NCBI GenBank assembly: GCA_947464335.1
Contig: CANHWG010000016.1
Coordinates: 1 to 46,195, forward strand
Reading direction: 5' to 3'
Length of the DNA stretch: 46,195 bases
DNA from: Flavobacteriaceae bacterium
GTDB lineage: Bacteria; Bacteroidota; Bacteroidia; Flavobacteriales; Flavobacteriaceae
The notes below the pieces were generated by a model. It had not been told where the DNA came from. It was given only the letters and a program-made list of their open reading frames with translations, and did no database searches. Below, piece by piece: positions 8,494-14,540 of the stretch; position 1 is the stretch's first letter, and each line of letters starts with the position of its first letter. The position numbers and the translations under genes were made by a program.

Positions 8494-9672
8494 TTACTTG
8501 AAAGCTGGTATTCCAGTAATATCAGCACCAGTAATCAATAAATGGATATCATGTGTTCCTTCGTACGTAATCACAGATTCTAAATTCATACTGTGACGCA
8601 TGATAGAGTATTCGCCAGTAATTCCCATTCCACCCAGCATTTGTCGTGCTTCACGCGCTATATGAATTGCCATATCTACATTATTTCTTTTTGCCATAGA
8701 GATTTGAGCAGTTGTTGCTTTTCCTTCATTTCTTAAAACACCTAAACGCCAAGTTAATAATTGTGCTTTGGTAATTTCGGTTATCATCTCGGCTAATTTC
8801 TTTTGTTGTAATTGGAAACTCGCAATAGGTTTGTCAAACTGAATACGCTCTTTTGCATAACGCAAAGCGGTATCATAACAATCCATGGCAGCACCAATAG
8901 CACCCCAAGCAATTCCATAACGTGCTGAATCCAAACACATCATAGGAGCACCTAGTCCAGATTTTCCAGGCAATAAATTTTCTTTAGGAACTTTAACATT
9001 ATTAAATACCAATTCCCCTGTAGCGCTTGCTCTTAGTGACCATTTGTTGTGCGTTTCTGGAGTCGTAAATCCTTCCATGCCGCGTTCTACAATTAATCCG
9101 TGAATTCTTCCAGATTCGTCTTTCGCCCAAACTACAGCAATATCGGCAAAAGGCGCATTCGAAATCCACATTTTAGCACCATTTAACAAATAATGGTCGC
9201 CCATATCTTTGAAATTAGTCGTCATACCACTCGGATTAGAACCATGGTCAGGTTCTGTCAAACCAAAACATCCCATAAATTCTCCCGTGGCAAGCTTAGG
9301 TAAATATTTTTTACGTTGTTCTTCGGTTCCAAATTTCCAAATCGGATACATCACTAATGATGATTGTACCGATGAGGTAGATCGAACGCCCGAATCTCCT
9401 CGCTCAATTTCTTGCATAATTAAACCATAGGCAATCTGATCTAAACCAGCACCGCCATATTCTTCAGGAATATAAGGTCCAAAACCACCAATTTCACCCA
9501 AACCTTTAATGATTTGTTTCGGAAATTCGGCACGTTGAGCATAATCCTCAATGATTGGCGAAACTTCACGTTTCACCCAAGCACGAGCAGAGTCGCGCAC
9601 TAATTTGTGCTCTTCAGTTAGTAAATCGTCTAATAAATAATAATCTGGAGCTTGAAATAAATCGGGTCTCAT
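8494..9672 (-). CDS. gcdH: Glutaryl-CoA dehydrogenase-type acyl-CoA dehydrogenase
   Basis: 392 aa FAD enzyme. It has the N-terminal helical region, the flavin-contact stretch GCFGLTEPDHGSNPSGM and KMWISNAPFADI in the middle domain, and the C-terminal end NLESVITYEGTHDIHLLITGADITG, where the Glu of YEGT is the expected catalytic base. That ending and the overall length match glutaryl-CoA dehydrogenases, which oxidise and decarboxylate glutaryl-CoA to crotonyl-CoA in lysine degradation. A related short-chain acyl-CoA dehydrogenase cannot be fully excluded. The start is the ATG at 9670-9672, with a promoter box 31 nt upstream. Confidence 0.9.
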   Translation of the reverse strand: MRPDLFQAPDYYLLDDLLTEEHKLVRDSARAWVKREVSPIIEDYAQRAEFPKQIIKGLGEIGGFGPYIPEEYGGAGLDQIAYGLIMQEIERGDSGVRSTSSVQSSLVMYPIWKFGTEEQRKKYLPKLATGEFMGCFGLTEPDHGSNPSGMTTNFKDMGDHYLLNGAKMWISNAPFADIAVVWAKDESGRIHGLIVERGMEGFTTPETHNKWSLRASATGELVFNNVKVPKENLLPGKSGLGAPMMCLDSARYGIAWGAIGAAMDCYDTALRYAKERIQFDKPIASFQLQQKKLAEMITEITKAQLLTWRLGVLRNEGKATTAQISMAKRNNVDMAIHIAREARQMLGGMGITGEYSIMRHSMNLESVITYEGTHDIHLLITGADITGIPAFK

Positions 9673-9703
9673 GGTAAAAAAAATTGGTTTACGAAAACGT
9701 TTG

Positions 9704-9711
9704 CAAAGCTA
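9704..9711 (-). promoter_or_regulatory. Promoter -7 box for gcdH
   Basis: TAGCTTTG on the minus strand, 31 nt upstream of the gcdH ATG. Confidence 0.65.
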
Positions 9712-9754
9712 AAGAAACTTAATTAAAATTCCGATGAACAATTGTTATAATTTT

Positions 9755-9970
9755 TTAGAAGCTTTGTCCAGCTATTCGCTCTATCTTTTTAAAGGATTGA
9801 TGTGCCTTCGCTTCGCTCAGGCCAATCCAATGATTGATGTGCCATCACTTTGCTCAGGCCAATCCAATGATTGATGTGCCATCACTTTGCTCAGGCCAAT
9901 CCAAGGATTGATGTGCCTTCACTTTGCTCAGGCCAATCCTTTAAAAAGGATGCCGCTTCTATCTGGGCTA
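9755..9970 (-). repeat. Hairpin element B with four 37-bp tandem units
   Basis: It lies 13 nt beyond the stop of the 9983-10711 gene. Outer arms are TTTTTAAAGGATTG (9786-9799) and CAATCCTTTAAAAA (9934-9947). Between them are four tandem 37-bp units starting at 9795, 9832, 9869 and 9906, each bounded by GATTG...CAATC. Units 2 and 3 are identical over the variable core (ATCACTTTG), while units 1 and 4 differ there. Read on minus, its flanks (TAGCCCAGATAGAAGCGGCA, GATAGAGCGAATAGCTGGA) match the family seen in elements C and D. Confidence 0.85.
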
Positions 9971-9982
9971 AGAGTATGGGTT

Positions 9983-10711
9983 CTATTTTAGTTTGTCGAA
10001 CTCGACCTTCTTTTGGATTAGAAATTCTAGCAATGTAAGCTCGTCGTTACTGGCGACAGCTGCTTTCGAGGCAGTATCACTTTCACAATATTCCAAAAAT
10101 CTTCCCAAATCATAAGAAGAGACCTTTAATGTTTTAGAAAAGAAAGAATCGTTGAAATTTGCTTTGGCGTACTCTTTAAAACCTAGTTGCTCGGTTTTTG
10201 TTGTTTTTGACTTGTCACCTTTAAAAAGCTTTCCAATCATTTTTCCAATCTGAATAAAATCCATGCCATTTACAATTTCTCCTGTGTATATCTCATTGTT
10301 TTTTGGTCTATCAGCATCTTTCTGAATTTTCGCTATCTTAATGTCGTTGTACGAAACTGTTGCCATTTTTAAAGACTTCACTTTGGCAATTTCAACTTCA
10401 TTAAGCGGAATAGGTTTTTCAGATAAGGTAATTGTTACTATGGCTTTTTCAATGTCTTCAGGAGTTAGTTTGTATTTTTGATCTATAAAGCTATCCGACA
10501 TAAAAATAAGAACATCTCCCGCTTTGGCTAGTATAGTAAAATTTCCAGAACTGTTGGTTTGGGTAGCATACCTAGTATTAAAATTGATAATATCAATGTC
10601 TTTCTGATAGGTGTTCTGGTAAGAAACCTTTCCACGGAGTAGTTTTTCGTTTTGAGCTGTACTTATAACAGTATTCAATAGGCATAAAAAAAGGAGTAAA
10701 AAGGGCTTCAA
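9983..10711 (-). CDS. Exported carboxypeptidase-regulatory-like domain protein
   Basis: 242 aa. A signal peptide (MKPFLLLFLCLLNTVISTAQ) precedes a CarboxypepD_reg-like beta domain at about residues 24-95 (LRGKVSYQNTYQKDI, TNSSGNFTILAKAGDVLIFM), of the type also found at the N-terminus of TonB-dependent receptors. The remaining 145 residues are unassigned and partly charged. The start codon is TTG at 10709-10711: no ATG precedes it in frame before a stop, and the signal peptide begins there. The protein is probably periplasmic or surface-exposed; its function is unknown. Confidence 0.8.
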   Translation of the reverse strand: MKPFLLLFLCLLNTVISTAQNEKLLRGKVSYQNTYQKDIDIINFNTRYATQTNSSGNFTILAKAGDVLIFMSDSFIDQKYKLTPEDIEKAIVTITLSEKPIPLNEVEIAKVKSLKMATVSYNDIKIAKIQKDADRPKNNEIYTGEIVNGMDFIQIGKMIGKLFKGDKSKTTKTEQLGFKEYAKANFNDSFFSKTLKVSSYDLGRFLEYCESDTASKAAVASNDELTLLEFLIQKKVEFDKLK

Positions 10712-10817
10712 TAGTATAAGTGTTAAGATTTAAAAGCTCTAATTTAGAGATTCTTTAGGGTCTTAATTCAAAAGTATTGTTAATTGTGATTTTTTTTAAA
10801 GAAATTAAGATAAAAGA

Positions 10818-11525
10818 CTATAATTTAAGATAAAAATCTTTAGTCAAGGCAATATAAGCCTCGGTGTACTGATGCCTTGCCGTTTCAATGATGAGTTCAT
10901 CAGCGGTTAGAACCGACAATTCATAGCGTTTAAACGCCAATAAACTCCGAATAATGGGTGTTGTATGTGTACCTTTAACTCGGGTAACTTTCACAGGAAA
11001 AAGGTCCACGTCGGCACATAAACTAATAAAACGTTCTTCCTCTTTATGGGGAATAATTACAGCAAATATTCCGTTTTCAGACAATAACAATTCGGCTGCT
11101 TCGACCAAATCTTCGAAAGGCATGGCGTCTTGAAAACGCGCCCAATCGCGTTGTTCGTTTTTGGTTTTGTAATCTTCACTATAAAAAGGTGGATTCGAAA
11201 TGATGATATCGTATTGCTCTTCGGGTTCGTCTACAAATTCATCCAAACCAGCATGAAAACAAAATAATCGGTCACCCCAAGGGGAACTTTCAAAATTTTC
11301 TACACATTGCTCATAAGCATTTTCGTCAATTTCGATAGCATCTATTTGTTCGGCATTGCTACGTTGGGCTAACATTAAAGATAGAATTCCGGTTCCGGAG
11401 CCAATATCCAACACAGAATAAGGATGGTTGTCTATTGGGCACCAAGCACCCAACAAAACGCCATCGGTTCCCACTTTCATAGCGCAACGGTCTTGCTTGA
11501 CGGTAAATTGTTTGAACTGGAACAT
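10818..11525 (-). CDS. trmN: tRNA1(Val) adenine(37)-N6-methyltransferase (TrmN6/YfiC-like)
   Basis: 235 aa SAM-dependent methyltransferase. SAM motif I is LDIGSGTGILSL at about residues 39-50 and the catalytic NPPFY is at 111-115, marking an N6-adenine enzyme acting on a base. The start is at MFQFKQFTVKQD (ATG 11523-11525). The frame extends 15 codons upstream, but those codons are read from a period-7 spacer array and are not conserved-looking protein. It follows rimM on the same strand, with a spacer made of heptad arrays around hairpin element C. Confidence 0.9.
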   Translation of the reverse strand: MFQFKQFTVKQDRCAMKVGTDGVLLGAWCPIDNHPYSVLDIGSGTGILSLMLAQRSNAEQIDAIEIDENAYEQCVENFESSPWGDRLFCFHAGLDEFVDEPEEQYDIIISNPPFYSEDYKTKNEQRDWARFQDAMPFEDLVEAAELLLSENGIFAVIIPHKEEERFISLCADVDLFPVKVTRVKGTHTTPIIRSLLAFKRYELSVLTADELIIETARHQYTEAYIALTKDFYLKL

Positions 11526-11528
11526 GTT

Positions 11529-11563
11529 AATTGATAATTGACAATGGAAAATTGATAAAGAAA
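11529..11563. repeat. Heptad spacer array H1
   Basis: Five in-phase heptamers: AATTGAT, AATTGAC, AATGGAA, AATTGAT, AAAGAAA. After a 5-nt phase break come two AATGGAT-like units (to about 11580). The array starts 3 nt upstream of the trmN start codon. Confidence 0.75.
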
Positions 11564-11586
11564 AGTTCAATGGATAATGGATTGTC

Positions 11587-11670
11587 TAGCCCTGATGGTA
11601 GTGGCATCCTTTTGTGTCTTGTTTTTTTAACGAGGGGCAAAAGATATAACGGACGGCAGGAAAAAGCTCC
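11587..11670 (+). repeat. Hairpin element C (gene-end repeat family)
   Basis: Flanks TAGCCCTGATGGTAGTGGCA and GATATAACGGACGGCAGG...AGCTCC surround a short variable middle with CCTTTTG/CAAAAG arms. It lies in the rimM-trmN spacer between heptad arrays H1 and H2. The same flanks recur in elements B and D in the opposite orientation. Confidence 0.7.
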
Positions 11671-11673
11671 TAA

Positions 11674-11708
11674 TAATTATTAATTATCCATTGTTAACTG
11701 TCAATTAC
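11674..11708. repeat. Heptad spacer array H2
   Basis: Five in-phase heptamers: TAATTAT, TAATTAT, CCATTGT, TAACTGT, CAATTAC. The last one contains the rimM stop codon, so the array starts exactly where coding ends. Its minus-strand words (AATTGAC, AATGG) resemble those of H1. Confidence 0.7.
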
Positions 11709-12229
11709 AAATACATTTCCACCAAACCTTCTGGCAAATCCATAATGACTTTTTTGTTTTCTCGGTCTATTTTGACTAAAAATTGGTCGATCATTGGAAC
11801 CAAAATTTCTACGCTACCATTAACAACTTCAAATAAAGGTTGGGCAGTAGAGTCATTAATGGATACAATTTTTCCAAAAACGCCTAATCGTTTGTCTTCT
11901 ATAACAAATCCAATTACTTCATGGAAATAAAATTGATTACCTTCTAATTTGGGTAACATAGACAATGGAAGATAAATATCGCAACCAATTAGTGGATCTG
12001 CTTCAGCTTCGGTAGCAACATCTTCAAATTGCACTCGAAGAAAATCGTTTTTGTGAAGTGAACTACTTTCAATAAAAAATGGAACCAGATTTTTGTTGAA
12101 TTCAACAAATACTGATTCCATATTTTCATATAACTCGGGTTCATCGGTATCTAGATAGATAAGTACTTCCCCTTTGAAACTAAATTTTTTTGCAATTTTA
12201 CCTAAATAGAAACAGTCTTCTTTACGCAT
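11705..12229 (-). CDS. rimM: 16S rRNA processing protein RimM
   Basis: 174 aa ribosome maturation factor that helps 30S head assembly by binding ribosomal protein S19. The N-terminal RimM barrel opens with FYLGKIAKKFSFKGEVLIYL, and the C-terminal PRC-barrel-like part contains YFHEVIGFVI and LVPMIDQFLVKIDRENKKVIMDLPEGL, the usual family ending. The length is normal. It lies 15 nt downstream of rpsP on the same strand, the conserved bacterial rpsP-rimM order. Confidence 0.95.
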   Translation of the reverse strand: MRKEDCFYLGKIAKKFSFKGEVLIYLDTDEPELYENMESVFVEFNKNLVPFFIESSSLHKNDFLRVQFEDVATEAEADPLIGCDIYLPLSMLPKLEGNQFYFHEVIGFVIEDKRLGVFGKIVSINDSTAQPLFEVVNGSVEILVPMIDQFLVKIDRENKKVIMDLPEGLVEMYL

Positions 12230-12244
12230 AATTGCTTTGAAGTA

Positions 12245-12961
12245 TTAAGCTTCAGTTTCTTCGGTAGCTGGAGCCTCTGGAGCTTCTTCAACAGCTGGAG
12301 CTTCTGCTTCAGCAACTACTTCTTCTTCAGTAGCTTGAGCTTCTTCAACAACCGGAGCTTCTTCAGTAACTTCAGCAACAACTTCTTCAACAGCAACTTC
12401 TGTTGTTTCTTCAACAGCTGGAGCTTCTTGAGTAACTTCAGCAACAACTTCTTCAGCAGCAACTTCTTCAGCAACAACTTCTTCAACAGCAACTTCTTCT
12501 TCTACTTTAGCAGCTTCTACAGCAGCGGCAGCACGTTTATCATTAGCTGCTTTTTCAGCTTTTAAAGCTTTTGCTTTTGCCGCTTCTTGTGCTTTTGATA
12601 AACCTTCTTTTTTAGAATCAACTTTAGTTGCTTTTTCTTCCAACCATTTAGCCAATTTAGCATCAGCTTGTTCTTGTGTTAAAGCGCCTTTACGAACGCC
12701 ACCGTCAAGGTGATGTTTCATCAAAGCTCCTTTGTAAGATAGGATAGCTCTAGCAGTATCGGTTGGTTGTGCTCCATTGTGTAACCATTGTACCGCTTGG
12801 TCAAGGTTTAATTCAATAGTAGCTGGATTGGTGTTTGGATTGTAAGTTCCTAATTTTTCAAGGTATCTACCATCTCTTTTTGATCTAGCATCTGCAGCTA
12901 CGATCCAGTAAAAAGGTTTTTGTTTTTTACCGTGTCTTTGTAATCTAATTTTTACTGACAT
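12245..12961 (-). CDS. rpsP: 30S ribosomal protein S16 with long acidic Ala/Glu/Val tail
   Basis: 238 aa. Residues 1-80 are normal S16 (VKIRLQRHGKKQKPFYWIVA, RDGRYLEKLGTYNP). A Lys/Ala-rich helix follows to about residue 155, then about 80 residues of low-complexity Glu/Val/Ala/Pro. The tail holds an internal repeat of 22 codons: the DNA starting at 12354 and 12420 is nearly identical. Canonical S16 is about 80-90 aa, so nearly two thirds of this protein is extension. The start is ATG 12959-12961 (MSVKIRLQ); the 25 extra upstream codons overlap the promoter region and are not S16. Confidence 0.93.
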   Translation of the reverse strand: MSVKIRLQRHGKKQKPFYWIVAADARSKRDGRYLEKLGTYNPNTNPATIELNLDQAVQWLHNGAQPTDTARAILSYKGALMKHHLDGGVRKGALTQEQADAKLAKWLEEKATKVDSKKEGLSKAQEAAKAKALKAEKAANDKRAAAAVEAAKVEEEVAVEEVVAEEVAAEEVVAEVTQEAPAVEETTEVAVEEVVAEVTEEAPVVEEAQATEEEVVAEAEAPAVEEAPEAPATEETEA

Positions 12962-13010
12962 AATCTTTTTGATTAATTTGAGGTACTCGACCTCGGTTAT
13001 TTTAAGGGTG

Positions 13011-13018
13011 CAAAGATA
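13011..13018 (-). promoter_or_regulatory. Promoter -7 box for rpsP-rimM
   Basis: TATCTTTG on minus, 49 nt before the rpsP ATG, with a TTTG at 13034-13037 upstream as a possible -33 element (spacing somewhat short). Confidence 0.65.
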
Positions 13019-13131
13019 GCTTTTTTTTGAAAACAAACTAATTCAAACGAAAGTTTTTGATTTTTAAATAGTTCTCTATCTATGTTTTCTATAAAATTTT
13101 CAATTTTCATTGACTTTTTATTTAAAAAAGT

Positions 13132-13139
13132 TATTTTTG
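13132..13139 (+). promoter_or_regulatory. Promoter for the 13160 lipoprotein gene
   Basis: TATTTTTG, with TTG at 13110-13112 and a 19-nt spacer: a full match to the flavobacterial TTG/TAnnTTTG promoter. It is 20 nt before the ATG. Confidence 0.7.
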
Positions 13140-13159
13140 TAAACAAATAAACTAAAAAG

Positions 13160-13876
13160 ATGAAAAGATTTTTGTCCCTACTTACCATTGTTTTAGCTTT
13201 TTCTTCATGCCAAGAAGATGTCCGTTTTAATAATCCTGGTTTTCAGGGCTTAAAAGACGATGTGTTTTGGAGAGCTAATGACGCAAGAGCTTATGTTTCG
13301 GCAACTGGCAAACTTACCATAGAAGCACTAACTCAATATGAAGTTCTTACTTTAAATACAGCAAGTGCCAATGTTGGAACCTATATTTTAGGTACAACAA
13401 ACTTAAATAATAGAGCTACCTACTCTTCAAACTTTGAAGATGTATCCTTAGAATATGCAACAATTGCTGTTCCTGGACCTGTTTCAACTATAGCTTTAGT
13501 TAATGGCGGAACAGGTTATGCAAGTGCAAGTTCTGTAGCAACTACAGGCGGAACAGGAAGCGGTTTAACAGTTAATATCACTGTAAATGCTTCTGGAGTT
13601 GTAACTTTAATCACAACTTCATCAAGAGGTAGCGGTTATTTGGCAGGAGATTTAATTACAGTTGCTGGTGGAAATGTCAACTGTAAATTTAGAGTAACGA
13701 ATGTTCAAAACAGTAATGGAGAAATAAAGATTACAGAGTATGACAATGTGAATTTTACGGTTTCAGGTAAGTTTAAATTCAACGCAGCCAACGCCAATAA
13801 TAGTCCTTTTGGAGGGCCTATTTTGAATTTCCAATATGGTGAGTTTTATAAAATTCCAATATTCCCATCAATATAA
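13160..13876 (+). CDS. DUF6252-like lipoprotein with an inserted Gly-rich module
   Basis: 238 aa lipoprotein (lipobox FSSC, Cys17). The first ~100 residues (DDVFWRANDARAYVSATGKLTIEALT) and the last ~40 (VNFTVSGKFKFNAANANN...GEFYKIPI) resemble the flavobacterial DUF6252 beta-sandwich lipoproteins. Between them, residues ~106-175 form a Gly/Ser/Thr-rich module (VNGGTGYASAS, TTGGTGSGLTVNI, RGSGYLAGDLITVAGG) of the kind found repeated in phage tail and adhesin proteins. Without it, the flanks would join into one ordinary domain. The function is unknown. The family call is from memory of sequence patterns. Confidence 0.75.
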   Translation: MKRFLSLLTIVLAFSSCQEDVRFNNPGFQGLKDDVFWRANDARAYVSATGKLTIEALTQYEVLTLNTASANVGTYILGTTNLNNRATYSSNFEDVSLEYATIAVPGPVSTIALVNGGTGYASASSVATTGGTGSGLTVNITVNASGVVTLITTSSRGSGYLAGDLITVAGGNVNCKFRVTNVQNSNGEIKITEYDNVNFTVSGKFKFNAANANNSPFGGPILNFQYGEFYKIPIFPSI

Positions 13877-13898
13877 TATTTTGATTTTAAAATACATA

Positions 13899-13926
13899 AA
13901 GCCATCTGCTAAGATGGCTTTTTTTG
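13899..13926 (+). terminator. Rho-independent terminator
   Basis: 9-bp stem AAGCCATCT/AGATGGCTT with loop GCTA, followed by a T-run, just after the lipoprotein gene. Confidence 0.85.
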
Positions 13927-13977
13927 TTAACAATATAATAAAGTGCAAATTAATAACGGTTTACATTTTATTTAACG

Positions 13978-13985
13978 TACCTTTG
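13978..13985 (+). promoter_or_regulatory. Promoter -7 box for the RRM gene
   Basis: TACCTTTG, 23 nt before the ATG. The -33 element is not clear. Confidence 0.6.
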
Positions 13986-14008
13986 CCATTGAATTTTAAA
14001 TTAATAAT

Positions 14009-14350
14009 ATGAACATTTTTGTTGGAAGTCTTCCGTTTAGTATTGACGACGCAGATTTAAGAGAGTCTTTTGAGGCTTATGGAACGGTTAATTCCGTAAA
14101 AATTATAACTGATAAATTTACTGGAAGAAGTAAAGGTTTTGGTTTTGTAGAAATGGAAAATGACACTGAAGCTGAAAAAGCAATTCAAGAACTAAATGGT
14201 GCTACGGTTGAAGGACGTACTATAGTAGTAAACAAATCTGAGCCAAAACCAGAAGGTGAAAGAAGAACTTTTAACAACAACCGTTCAGGTGGTGGTGGTT
14301 ATAATGGTGGTGGTAATTCTCGTGGTGGCGGAGATAGAGGAAGATACTAG
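14009..14350 (+). CDS. Glycine-rich RRM RNA-binding protein
   Basis: 113 aa. A single RNA recognition motif spans residues 1-78, with RNP2 IFVGSL (3-8) and RNP1 KGFGFVEM (42-49). A Gly/Arg/Asn-rich tail follows (RSGGGGYNGGG, RGGGDRGRY). Such proteins act as single-strand RNA chaperones or regulators and are common in Bacteroidetes, which often lack Hfq. Its own promoter and terminator make it monocistronic. Confidence 0.95.
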   Translation: MNIFVGSLPFSIDDADLRESFEAYGTVNSVKIITDKFTGRSKGFGFVEMENDTEAEKAIQELNGATVEGRTIVVNKSEPKPEGERRTFNNNRSGGGGYNGGGNSRGGGDRGRY

Positions 14351-14374
14351 TCTACATTCTAAAATAAACATTTT

Positions 14375-14400
14375 AAAACCACCTCAATTGAGGTGGTTTT
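14375..14400 (+). terminator. Rho-independent terminator
   Basis: Perfect 26-nt palindrome AAAACCACCTCAA/TTGAGGTGGTTTT followed by a T-run, 25 nt after the RRM gene stop. Confidence 0.85.
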
Positions 14401-14446
14401 TTCTTTTTTGTTGATAACTAAAATTCATTTTCTAAAGGCTAAAATG

Positions 14447-14454
14447 TATTTTTG
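14447..14454 (+). promoter_or_regulatory. Promoter -7 box for dnaE
   Basis: TATTTTTG, 87 nt before the dnaE ATG. The leader contains imperfect GGCTAATGCC and AGGCGATGCCT dyads (14475-14522), which could be a small repeat element or leader structure. Confidence 0.5.
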
Positions 14455-14540
14455 TTTTTATCATAAAAAAGCATTTGGCTAATGCCTTTTAGCTTCGCTC
14501 TGTAAGGCGATGCCTCGGATGCCTAATCAATAAAAAATAG

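Noticed and set aside
9795..9942. Possible CRISPR array because of regular spacing
   Set aside because: Units are contiguous near-identical 37-mers with no unique spacers, and no cas genes are in the window.
11526..11570. Longer N-terminus MNFSLSIFHCQLSIN for TrmN6
   Set aside because: These codons are the heptad spacer array. The family N-terminus begins at MFQFKQF.
12335..12565. 76-aa Ser/Phe/Asn-rich frame on plus
   Set aside because: It is the antisense shadow of the Glu/Val/Ala tail of S16.
12962..13036. Longer N-terminus for ribosomal protein S16
   Set aside because: It overlaps the rpsP promoter box, and S16 proteins begin at the MSVKIRLQ-type sequence.
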